Assembly: GCA_029004655.1 (NCBI GenBank)
Contig: JAQVYP010000070.1
Coordinates: 1-8,823, forward strand
DNA: 8,823 nt
Reading direction: 5' to 3'
DNA from: Oscillospiraceae bacterium
GTDB lineage: Bacteria; Bacillota; Clostridia; Oscillospirales; Acutalibacteraceae
The notes beneath the pieces are model-generated. The model had not been told where the DNA came from, ran no database searches, and was given only the letters and a program-made list of their open reading frames with translations. Every line of letters begins with the position of its first letter. The stretch's first letter is position 1. Below are positions 1 to 5,703 of this stretch, one piece after another. Both the position numbers and the translations under genes were made by a program.

Positions 1-1
1 G

Positions 2-370
2 CGCGGAATGCTTGGAAGTATTTTATCAATTGTTTTTCTTATTGGATTGGTGCTTACAATCCTGCCGCCTCAGCAAATTGCGGGATTTGTTGAAAAACAA
101 AATGTTCTTTTGGCAACAGTAGTTGCATCGGCTTTCGGCACGATTACTCTTGTACCGGCATTTATTGCCTTTCCCCTTGTTGGAACACTCGTGAATGCAG
201 GTGTAGGTGTTGTACCATCGGTTGCATTTCTTACTACTCTCACGATGGTTGGTATTGTTACCTTTCCTCTTGAAAAAAAAGAATTCGGAATGAAATTTGC
301 AATTACACGTAATGGACTAAGCTTTCTGTTCGCGATAATTATTGCACTTGTGATGGGAGTGATTATATGA
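2..370 (+). CDS. Split ArsP-like permease, first half (5' end outside window)
   Basis: Integral membrane protein, one half of a two-gene permease. The reading frame is open at the window edge, so the Met at base 8 is probably internal. The full-length counterpart at 3514-3990 has roughly 40 more residues upstream of the aligned part, including a first membrane segment. The visible 120 residues are almost entirely hydrophobic. They share with that counterpart the pattern G-x-I-T-L-x-P-x-F-x-A-F-P-L, then MVGIVT-x-PLE and a closing T-R-N before the last membrane helix. It contains no cysteine. The stop overlaps the start of the next gene (ATGA), so the two halves are probably translationally coupled and assemble together. 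Family assignment (DUF318/ArsP_1 permease superfamily) is from pattern recognition; the substrate is unknown. Its position beside an arsenic operon suggests metalloid export by inference only. Confidence 0.75.
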   Translation, partial: RGMLGSILSIVFLIGLVLTILPPQQIAGFVEKQNVLLATVVASAFGTITLVPAFIAFPLVGTLVNAGVGVVPSVAFLTTLTMVGIVTFPLEKKEFGMKFAITRNGLSFLFAIIIALVMGVII

Positions 371-1083
371 CAAAGATATTCAATAAATTTAAAAATAACT
401 TGTTTTTTATAATAGTAATTTTAGGCTACATTGCAATGTTTATAATCAAGCCTCAGATGGGTTTTGATGCAGTTAAAAACAGCGGATATTACATAAAAGA
501 AATGTTTCTTATTATGCCTGTAATATTTGTTCTGACTGCATTACTTGACACATGGGTGCCGAAGCAGACGATTATAAAATATCTTGGGCGCGAATCAAAA
601 GTTAAAGGTACTATTCTTTCCTTCGTTTTAGGTGGTATCTCAGCAGGCCCGATTTACGCTGCGTTTCCGTTCTGCGTAATGCTCCACAAAAAAGGTGCGT
701 CAATTAAAAATATTGTTATTATATTAAGTTCATGGGCTGTTATTAAAGCACCTATGCTTTTAAATGAGGTAAAGTTTTTAGGTGTTAAGTTTATGGCTGT
801 CCGCTGGGTACTGACGGTAATAGCAATTCTTGTTTTCTCGTGGATTACCTCAAAAATCGTAAAGGATGAGGATTTGCCGCAAGAGACAGAAGAACAGCCA
901 AAAGGAATAAGTGTCAACCATGACGCCTGTATGGGTTGTTCACTTTGCGTAAAAAATTACCCTGAGCTTTTTGAAATGAAAAACAAAAAAGCTTTCGTGA
1001 AAGAATATGATTTTGAAATTGATGGAGATAAGCTTAAAAAAGTAATCGACAGTTGTCCTGTAAAAGCGATAACTGATCTATAA
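367..1083 (+). CDS. Split ArsP-like permease, second half, fused to a [4Fe-4S] ferredoxin domain
   Basis: 238 residues. Residues 1-165 are a membrane domain matching the 175-residue permease half at 2987-3514: shared LLD-x-WV near residue 59, a GG-x-x-AGP-x-YAAFP block near 89-101, and a K-x-PML motif near 127. Residues 166-180 form a charged linker. Residues 181-238 are a ferredoxin with Cys188, Cys191, Cys194 and Cys230-Pro, the C-x2-C-x2-C...CP pattern of a single [4Fe-4S] cluster. The equivalent gene in the minus-strand operon ends without this domain. By the usual positive-inside rule the cluster should lie in the cytoplasm, where it could deliver electrons to a substrate or sense redox state; this is inference. 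The gene overlaps its upstream partner by 4 bases and is followed by a terminator, so it ends its operon. One extra cysteine (Cys103) lies in the conserved FPF-C segment. Confidence 0.85.
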   Translation: MTKIFNKFKNNLFFIIVILGYIAMFIIKPQMGFDAVKNSGYYIKEMFLIMPVIFVLTALLDTWVPKQTIIKYLGRESKVKGTILSFVLGGISAGPIYAAFPFCVMLHKKGASIKNIVIILSSWAVIKAPMLLNEVKFLGVKFMAVRWVLTVIAILVFSWITSKIVKDEDLPQETEEQPKGISVNHDACMGCSLCVKNYPELFEMKNKKAFVKEYDFEIDGDKLKKVIDSCPVKAITDL

Positions 1084-1131
1084 ATTTATTAAAAAGCATT
1101 TAATAGGAATTCGACTATAGTTTTATGTTAC

Positions 1132-1180
1132 AAGCCGACTACAAATGAGCAGACCCAGATGCTCTGTGTGGTCGGCTTTT
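1132..1180 (+). terminator. Rho-independent terminator after the permease-ferredoxin gene
   Basis: Perfect 8-bp stem AAGCCGAC (1132-1139) with GTCGGCTT (1171-1178), ending in a run of T. An inner stem GAGCA/TGCTC further closes the loop. It sits about 50 bases after the plus-strand stop codon. Its distal arm and the AT-rich bases after it resemble the decayed hairpin at 7999-8047. Confidence 0.8.
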
Positions 1181-1297
1181 CATATATAAAATTTATTGAT
1201 TTATAACGAAGGAGGTGTTTTAGTGTCAAATAACTGGGTTGTCCTGAATCTTGAACGCGCACTTGAAACATGGAATAAAAAGCTTGCCGAGATATGG
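1171..1297 (+). repeat. Left copy of a diverged block: terminator arm, Shine-Dalgarno, virB6 5' end
   Basis: This block resembles 8033-8194. Both have TCGGCT followed by T-rich and ATATATAAA sequence, a GAAGGAGG ribosome site, and the first codons of a virB6-like gene ending at ATATGG. In the coding part about 56 of 74 bases match by eye. The divergence indicates two related element backbones or an old duplication rather than a fresh copy. Similarity stops abruptly at 1297. Confidence 0.6.
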
Positions 1298-1300
1298 TAG
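1223..1300 (+). pseudogene. Fragment of a virB6-like conjugation gene (first 25 codons)
   Basis: A GTG start lies 7 bases after an AAGGAGG ribosome site and opens a 25-codon frame ending in TAG. Its peptide matches the start of the intact VirB6-like protein at 8120 at 16 of 24 positions after the start, including SxNWVV, the spaced AL, TWN, KL and EIW. The intact gene continues for more than 200 further codons, so this copy is broken after the EIW codons. It is not an independent small gene with a known role. If still translated it would yield only a short peptide. It marks an earlier boundary between conjugation module and cargo. Confidence 0.7.
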
Positions 1301-1425
1301 ATTATGATGGAGCAATCCAATTTGCGGCGTAAGCTCTAAGCCAAAGAGCAAAAGGCATCATGACCTTGGCAGGTGGTTTTATCATTACCTTTGCAAAGGA
1401 AATTCTTGATCTGATCGTAGGCTAA
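1297..1425 (+). pseudogene. Possible 3' fragment of a small pilin-like (Maff2-type?) conjugation gene
   Basis: A frame offset from the virB6 fragment reads about 42 codons up to TAA at 1423-1425, interrupted by a TAA at 1330-1332. The part after that stop contains A-L-S-Q-R-A-K-G-I-M, then LAGGFIITFA, then a hydrophobic end LDLIVG. This resembles the A-x-SQ-x-x-K-x-x-M-x-GG segment and hydrophobic tail I recall for Maff2-family small membrane proteins, usually encoded just before virB6 in this kind of element. The match is from memory and the fragment is short, so the family is tentative. No start codon or ribosome site is seen. The remainder to 1487 shows only a 14-codon ATG frame at 1431 that I cannot assign. 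Confidence 0.35.
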
Positions 1426-1487
1426 AACAAATGAAAGCATCGGCAGTTCCTTTCTTTGCTGTGTTAAGGGGATAGTCATATTTATAA

Positions 1488-1530
1488 ATACAAGGCTGTC
1501 GGTTTAACAAATAAACGGACAACCTTGTAT
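1488..1530 (-). terminator. Strong intrinsic terminator of the ars operon
   Basis: Just beyond the arsC stop, 13-bp arms (1488-1500 and 1518-1530) pair with a single U-G wobble when read on the minus strand. After one mismatch the stem continues with GTTTA/TAAAC around a 5-base loop. The following minus-strand sequence is TTTATAAATAT, AT-rich rather than a pure T run. The position 3-4 bases after the last gene fits the operon end. Confidence 0.8.
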
Positions 1531-1533
1531 CCT

Positions 1534-1929
1534 TTAACGAAGTGAATCGGCCAATTGCGTAATTCTACCTTCTATTATCCTAATTACCGAAATGAAATCC
1601 TCATCGCTTTTACCGGTCGGGTCTGTTAGCTCCCAATCCTCACGACGTTTGCATGGCAGATATGGGCACTCAACATTGCAGCCCATTGTTACGACCACAT
1701 CAATTGGTGGAAGTTCCTCAAGCAATTTTGATCGTTGAGTTGCTTCCATATCAATACTGTAAAGTTTTTTCATAAGTCTTACCGCATCTTGATTAATTTG
1801 CGGCTTAGTTTCAGTTCCTGCTGAATAACTTTGAAAAACATCGGCGGCAAAATGCTTTCCCAGCGCCTCCGCAATCTGGCTGCGGCAGGAGTTATGAACG
1901 CATATAAACGCAACTTGAGGTTTACTCAT
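1534..1929 (-). CDS. arsC: Arsenate reductase, thioredoxin-coupled type
   Basis: Cytoplasmic enzyme reducing arsenate to arsenite so that Acr3 can export it. From the chosen start the protein has 131 residues, normal for the low-molecular-weight phosphatase-fold ArsC family. The P-loop C-V-H-N-S-C-R-S gives nucleophile Cys10, with Cys15 and Arg16. Further cysteines at 84, 88 and 93 can supply the disulfide cascade known in this family, and the ExWxLxDPTG segment near residues 97-106 is the usual Asp-Pro loop. I prefer ATG at 1927-1929 over the upstream ATG at 1968, which would add 13 uncharacteristic residues. The chosen start has AAAGG about 10 bases upstream and overlaps the acr3 stop by 8 bases, implying translational coupling. 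Regeneration would need thioredoxin, and the operon itself encodes two thioredoxin-like proteins. Confidence 0.93.
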   Translation of the reverse strand: MSKPQVAFICVHNSCRSQIAEALGKHFAADVFQSYSAGTETKPQINQDAVRLMKKLYSIDMEATQRSKLLEELPPIDVVVTMGCNVECPYLPCKRREDWELTDPTGKSDEDFISVIRIIEGRITQLADSLR

Positions 1930-2971
1930 GCTTAAACCAACCTTTCGTGTTATTTGCAATTCTGACAAGTATAAGCATAACCGGCACCTCAGTTAGAACA
2001 CCGACAATAGTAGCAAGCGCAGCAGGGCTTTGTGTACCAAATAGGGAGATTGCCACAGCGACAGAAAGCTCAAAGAAATTCGAGGCTCCGATCATTCCGG
2101 CAGGTGCGGCAATGTCATGAGGCAGCTTCAATACCTTGCTTGCAAGATACGCGATGAAGAAAATAAGGAATGTCTGTATGATCAGAGGTATTGCAATCAA
2201 AACGATGTGCAGAGGATTATCCAGAATTACATCCCCCTGGAATGAAAAAATGATAATCAATGTCAAAAGAAGGCCAATGATTGTAATATTCCCGAATTTC
2301 GGTATAAATCGGGTTTGAAAATATTCCAGACCGTGTTTCTTGGTAACATAGTTCCGGGTTATCACACCGCCTGCAAGAGGGATTACAACGAACAAAACTA
2401 CCGATAAAATTAACGTATCCCATGGAATGGATACACCGCCTACGCCAAGCAAAAACGCGACAATCGGCGTAAACGCGACAAGGATAATCAGGTCATTGGT
2501 CGCAACCTGCACCACCGTGTATGCGGCGTTGCCTTTTGTCAGATGACTCCATACGAATACCATTGCTGTACAGGGTGCAGCTCCAAGCAAAATTGCACCG
2601 GCCAGATAATCTTTGGCAAGTTCCGCAGGGATAAGCGTCTTGAAAATCACAAAGAAAAACAGCCATGCGATGCCGAACATAGTAAACGGTTTTATCAGCC
2701 AGTTGGTCACCCATGTTACGAAGAGACCTTTTGGATTTTTACCTACGTTTTTAATGCTCTGGAAATCAACCTTCAGCATCATGGGATAGATCATAAGCCA
2801 AATCAGTATGGCAATCGGTATAGATACATTGGCATACTCAAAGCGCCCAAGAAAATCCGGAATTGCTGGTATGAATTCACCGATCAACACTCCAACAACC
2901 ATGCAAAATGCAACCCATATTGTCAGGTATTTTTCAAAAAAGCCTATCCCTGTACTTTTGCTTTTCTCCAT
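1922..2971 (-). CDS. acr3: Arsenite efflux permease, ACR3 family
   Basis: Cytoplasmic-membrane exporter of arsenite; 349 residues with about ten hydrophobic segments, the usual size. The family landmarks are present: GAAPCTAMVFVWS in the fourth membrane region with the essential Cys134, TKGN after it, and GASNFFEL-S-VAVAISLFG with the conserved glutamate at 301. The N-terminus EKYLTIWVAF is also typical. AGGAGG stands 7 bases before the ATG. The gene follows the split-permease second half by 15 bases and overlaps arsC by 8 bases, so efflux pump and reductase are the last two cistrons of the operon. No ArsA ATPase or ArsD chaperone accompanies it, as is common for Acr3 systems driven by the membrane potential. 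Confidence 0.96.
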   Translation of the reverse strand: MEKSKSTGIGFFEKYLTIWVAFCMVVGVLIGEFIPAIPDFLGRFEYANVSIPIAILIWLMIYPMMLKVDFQSIKNVGKNPKGLFVTWVTNWLIKPFTMFGIAWLFFFVIFKTLIPAELAKDYLAGAILLGAAPCTAMVFVWSHLTKGNAAYTVVQVATNDLIILVAFTPIVAFLLGVGGVSIPWDTLILSVVLFVVIPLAGGVITRNYVTKKHGLEYFQTRFIPKFGNITIIGLLLTLIIIFSFQGDVILDNPLHIVLIAIPLIIQTFLIFFIAYLASKVLKLPHDIAAPAGMIGASNFFELSVAVAISLFGTQSPAALATIVGVLTEVPVMLILVRIANNTKGWFKHE

Positions 2972-2986
2972 AATATCGCCTCCTCG

Positions 2987-3514
2987 CTATTGATTGAGTT
3001 CATATATCTTTTTTTGCTGATCCTTATTCAAAGCCTTTTCTGTAGTTACCGCAATAATCAGGATGCCGATAATGCTAAGTACCAGTCGGGTTAGCGTGAA
3101 AGTTAGCCCTAAACTTGCAGCTTCAAATGTCAGCATCGGGATTTTTGTTGTTGACCATGCACCGATGAATATAAAAACATTGAACAGACTGCTGCCTTTT
3201 TTCAGCATTACTCCGGCAACAGGAAATGCCGCATACAGCGGTCCGGCGGCGGCTGAGCCAAGCAAGAAAGCAATCAGAATTCCTTTCAGTCCGGAGCCCT
3301 TGCCGGTATACTTCATCATAGTAGCCCGGTCAACCCATACGTCCAGTAACCCCAGGAGAATAAAGATCGGAGGAATTACCGATATCATTTCAATAAAGTT
3401 CTGTTTTGTAATGCTGATGGATTTTAGCCCGATATCCGGCAGTGCAAAGCCAATCACGATGTTAATAATAATCAACAGAAGAAATACCCTGTACCGTTTC
3501 AAAAAAGCTTTCAT
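2987..3514 (-). CDS. Split ArsP-like permease, second half
   Basis: 175-residue membrane protein, about five hydrophobic segments. It starts with ATG sharing one base with the upstream stop (TAATG), so it is coupled to the first half at 3514-3990. Landmarks are LLDVWVDRATMMKYTG near residues 58-73, GSAAAGPLYAAFPVAGVMLKKG near 90-111, and W-S-TTKIPML near 124-130. The two halves resemble each other (both have a G-S-x3-x-P-x-x-x-AFP block followed by a basic/gap loop and a terminal helix pair), so the complex is probably a heterodimer corresponding to the internal repeat of full-length ArsP_1/DUF318 permeases. No cysteine is present, unlike the CSCSS permease at 6478-7491. Substrate is not evident; arsenic or antimony compounds are suggested only by the operon. 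Confidence 0.85.
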   Translation of the reverse strand: MKAFLKRYRVFLLLIIINIVIGFALPDIGLKSISITKQNFIEMISVIPPIFILLGLLDVWVDRATMMKYTGKGSGLKGILIAFLLGSAAAGPLYAAFPVAGVMLKKGSSLFNVFIFIGAWSTTKIPMLTFEAASLGLTFTLTRLVLSIIGILIIAVTTEKALNKDQQKKIYELNQ

Positions 3515-3990
3515 TACAACACCACTCCAATCACAAATGCGGCAATCATAGAAAACACAAACGCCGAAATATTTCGAATAATCGTGGCTCGTTTCCCAAA
3601 GGTCTTTATCTCAAGCGGCAGCGTTACGATTCCAACCATCATAAGTGTGGAAACAAAAGCCGCGATCTGCATATATCCCGCGCCGTTTTTCAGAAGCGCG
3701 GCAGCCAGCGGAAATGCTACGAATCCCGGTATCAGCGTAATAGAACCGATAAGCGCCGCCCCAAGCACACCCCAGATTCCCGAGCGCATTCCAAGGAGAT
3801 TTGTAATTGTCTCAGGACTCAGAATAGCCAGAGCGAGGCCGATAATGATCAAAATGGACAGAAATTGCGGAAGAATGTTTTCAAACGACTTCCATGCTTT
3901 TTTCAGCGCCATTTTTGTCTTGTTCCGATCCTTGAAAAATGACATTGCAAGGCCGGTACCTGCAAGCCCGTATAATATATAGGTAAACAT
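3514..3990 (-). CDS. Split ArsP-like permease, first half
   Basis: 158-residue membrane protein. A first hydrophobic segment (residues 3-17) is followed by a basic cytoplasmic stretch (20-37) and then four or so hydrophobic segments. Landmarks are GSITLIPGFVAFPLAAALLKNG near 83-104, MMVGIVTLPLE near 117-127 and a T-I-I-R-N turn before the last helix. It is the counterpart of the partial gene at 2-370. It contains no cysteine. The ATG follows AGGAG by 5 bases, and the stop overlaps the next ATG by one base. It lies 60 bases after the small thioredoxin gene, the largest gap inside the operon apart from the one after arsR, and that gap holds a stem-loop. Role: presumed subunit of a heteromeric exporter; substrate unknown. 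Confidence 0.85.
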   Translation of the reverse strand: MFTYILYGLAGTGLAMSFFKDRNKTKMALKKAWKSFENILPQFLSILIIIGLALAILSPETITNLLGMRSGIWGVLGAALIGSITLIPGFVAFPLAAALLKNGAGYMQIAAFVSTLMMVGIVTLPLEIKTFGKRATIIRNISAFVFSMIAAFVIGVVL

Positions 3991-4012
3991 AGACGCTCCT
4001 TTGTAACCGAGT

Positions 4013-4043
4013 ACCCGGAATGGCTTCGAAGTTCATTCCGGGT
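4013..4043 (-). other. Intercistronic stem-loop without a T tract
   Basis: Perfect 10-bp arms ACCCGGAATG (4013-4022) and CATTCCGGGT (4034-4043) enclose an 11-base loop containing TTCGAA. It lies between the small thioredoxin gene and the permease pair. With no T run on either side it is more likely an mRNA processing or stability element, or a weak attenuator, than a full terminator. Confidence 0.6.
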
Positions 4044-4050
4044 TGCTCAA

Positions 4051-4395
4051 TTATCTTACCTTCTGCAGAATTTTTACAACCTCATCTGTTTTCAAAACCT
4101 TGCCATAGGAGACTACTTTCCCGTCGATGACAAGAGCAGGGGTTGTCATCACGCCGTAGGCTGCAATTTGTGAAAAGTCGGTCACATGATCAATCGTCAT
4201 ATCCATTCCGAGCTGCTCCAATGCGGCTTTTGTCGCAGCTTCAAGCTGGTTGCATTTTGCACAGCCGCTGCCCAAAACCTTTACACTTGCGCCTTCTGTT
4301 TTTGCGCTTTCCGCTTTCGCCATTGTCTCAGCATCACAGTTTCCGCCACAGCAACAACCTTTGCTTTCTTCTTTCTTCTTTCCAAATAAACTCAT
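4051..4395 (-). CDS. Small thioredoxin-like protein with Cys-rich N-terminus
   Basis: 114 residues, no signal or membrane segment, so probably cytoplasmic. Residues 38-114 form a minimal thioredoxin fold of the archaeal/clostridial 'redox-active disulfide protein 2' type: V-K-V-L-G-S-G, then the C-A-K-C active site (Cys45, Cys48), then TTPALVIDG near 84-92 where Pro86 is the expected cis-proline. The N-terminal 36 residues are a separate tail, Lys-rich and then GCCCGGNC (Cys14, 15, 16, 20), which could bind a soft metal or metalloid; that is inference. GGGAGG lies 8 bases before the ATG. It follows ccdA by 22 bases, so it may exchange electrons with CcdA, and it could also regenerate ArsC. 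The family match is good; the physiological partner cannot be read from sequence. Confidence 0.85.
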   Translation of the reverse strand: MSLFGKKKEESKGCCCGGNCDAETMAKAESAKTEGASVKVLGSGCAKCNQLEAATKAALEQLGMDMTIDHVTDFSQIAAYGVMTTPALVIDGKVVSYGKVLKTDEVVKILQKVR

Positions 4396-4417
4396 TATAA
4401 TAGCCTCCCAAATTTAA

Positions 4418-5107
4418 TTAAAACCCAAGATAAAACATGTAAAACCCAATAGTCAGGATAATTAAACCCATGACTACTTTTAATGCTGTACTCAGTTTGC
4501 CGTATTTCTCGCTTTTCGTCAGCTTTTGTATTAAGCCGACCGAAGTTCCTGCAACTACAGCAAGTATTCCGTGACCTATTGAATATATCAACAATAAAAG
4601 TATTCCCCAAATAATATTTCCTTTGCCTGCAACGATTGCAAGAAGAGCAATTAACACAGGTGTTGAGCAAGGCGATGCAAACACGCCTCCGAGTATTCCT
4701 GCAATAAGAGCACCTATATAACCTTTACGGGTATTTTTAGAAACCAAATAACTTGACGGGATTATTTCAAAGATACCCCATGTTTGCAAAGCCATTAATA
4801 CCATTAGGATTCCGAGAACGATATACCACCAGCTTGCACTTGTACCAATTAACTTTCCAGCAAGAGAAGCAATAACCCCAAGAGCAGTAAAGGTAACAGC
4901 AGAGCCAATAGCAAATGTTAACGACAAACGAAAGGCTTTCTTGGTATCTTTCTGACCAGTGCCACCGACATAGCCAATAATTAACGGAATACTTGAAAGC
5001 GAACAAGGAGTAAAAGAAGTTAATATGCCTGCGACAAATGCAAGTATCGGAGCAAGCCATAAACTTTCCTTAATGAGAGTCGATAATTGATCGAGTAACT
5101 CGGTCAT
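4418..5107 (-). CDS. ccdA: CcdA-family transmembrane thiol-disulfide electron carrier
   Basis: 229-residue membrane protein with six hydrophobic segments, the usual CcdA size. The two redox cysteines lie in the expected helices and contexts: FTPCSLSSIP (Cys35) and ASPCSTPVL (Cys147). A GHG turn near residue 178 is also typical. CcdA/DsbD proteins pass reducing equivalents from cytoplasmic thioredoxin to thiol proteins outside the membrane. Its start codon overlaps the stop of the membrane-anchored thioredoxin gene by one base (TAATG), which makes that thioredoxin its obvious extracytoplasmic partner. Nothing in the window points to cytochrome c maturation, so a job specific to this arsenic operon is likely. 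The assignment is firm; the role in metalloid resistance is inference from context. Confidence 0.92.
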   Translation of the reverse strand: MTELLDQLSTLIKESLWLAPILAFVAGILTSFTPCSLSSIPLIIGYVGGTGQKDTKKAFRLSLTFAIGSAVTFTALGVIASLAGKLIGTSASWWYIVLGILMVLMALQTWGIFEIIPSSYLVSKNTRKGYIGALIAGILGGVFASPCSTPVLIALLAIVAGKGNIIWGILLLLIYSIGHGILAVVAGTSVGLIQKLTKSEKYGKLSTALKVVMGLIILTIGFYMFYLGF

Positions 5108-5703
5108 TATTTAACCCCCATTTCTGCAAAGATTTTTCTCATCTCCGCTTCAGTAATGCCCCCTTGATGTACTGTAAAGATATGTTTTCCTGTAGTTTTG
5201 TCTGAATACATTGTGATTCCCTCTATGCTATTCTGAATGCTTTCACTCGGAACATAAGGTGTACCGTCTGCATTGTAAAACACCTGCGTTGGAATTACCG
5301 AAACTGGGAAATCATTCGCGGCTGTCGTGTATTTCCAAACATCAACGAACTGAACAATCGCTTTACCTTGCCATTCTTTATTCAATGTTTCAAGAACAGG
5401 AGCCATTTGCTTACAGGGTATACACTGATCTGAGCCGAAGTCGATTACAAATGGTATCTTGTAGGATTTGATTTTATCCAAATCAACCTCTGATATTTTA
5501 AGCGGAATTGTATCACTTATCGTATTGCTGTTGTCAGAAACAGAGCCTTTATTGTTTTCAGATGATGTATCCCTATCACCCAGTGATTTAAATATGAATA
5601 TACCTGCAATGACTAATAAAATTATAGAGATAGTACCAATTCGTATACCAAGCATCTTCCTTTTATCAAATGTTTGTTTTTTTTCATTCACTTTATTAAT
5701 CAC
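5107..5703 (-). CDS. Membrane-anchored extracytoplasmic thioredoxin-family protein
   Basis: 198 residues. Residues 1-20 are basic, 21-38 form one hydrophobic anchor without a lipobox cysteine, and 40-66 are a Ser/Asn/Asp-rich linker. The rest is a thioredoxin fold with C-I-P-C (Cys94, Cys97) and a V-I-P-T cis-proline loop at 136-139. Topology therefore places the active site outside the cell membrane. The start is GTG at 5701-5703: GGAGGAGG stands 8 bases upstream, embedded in the Gly/Cys codons at the end of the preceding gene, whose stop it overlaps by 8 bases (GTGATTAA). The one-base overlap with ccdA supports a CcdA-thioredoxin pair. Possible roles are reducing surface protein thiols oxidised or capped by arsenicals, or reducing the metalloid itself; neither is shown by the sequence. 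Confidence 0.88.
   Translation of the reverse strand: MINKVNEKKQTFDKRKMLGIRIGTISIILLVIAGIFIFKSLGDRDTSSENNKGSVSDNSNTISDTIPLKISEVDLDKIKSYKIPFVIDFGSDQCIPCKQMAPVLETLNKEWQGKAIVQFVDVWKYTTAANDFPVSVIPTQVFYNADGTPYVPSESIQNSIEGITMYSDKTTGKHIFTVHQGGITEAEMRKIFAEMGVK

Noticed and set aside
654..917. 87-codon minus-strand frame
   Set aside because: Antisense to the permease-ferredoxin gene, no ribosome site or known motif.
1930..1968. Upstream ATG extending arsC by 13 residues
   Set aside because: The extra residues lie before the family's normal N-terminus; the internal ATG at 1927-1929 has a ribosome site and puts the catalytic cysteine at position 10 as usual.
2543..3094. 183-codon plus-strand frame
   Set aside because: It is antisense to acr3, whose conserved motifs are intact; the translated product has no recognisable domain and no suitable context.
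3063..3982. Plus-strand frames of 162 and 132 codons
   Set aside because: Both are antisense to the two permease halves, which have clear ribosome sites, overlapping starts and matching homologues elsewhere in the window.
4013..4043. Full transcription terminator splitting the ars operon
   Set aside because: The stem is strong but no T tract follows on the minus strand, so a complete stop between the redox genes and the permease/acr3/arsC genes is not supported.
4395..5060. Minus-strand frames of 91 and 97 codons inside ccdA
   Set aside because: Out-of-frame shadows of ccdA; their high Cys/Trp/Arg content is what a frame-shifted membrane gene gives.
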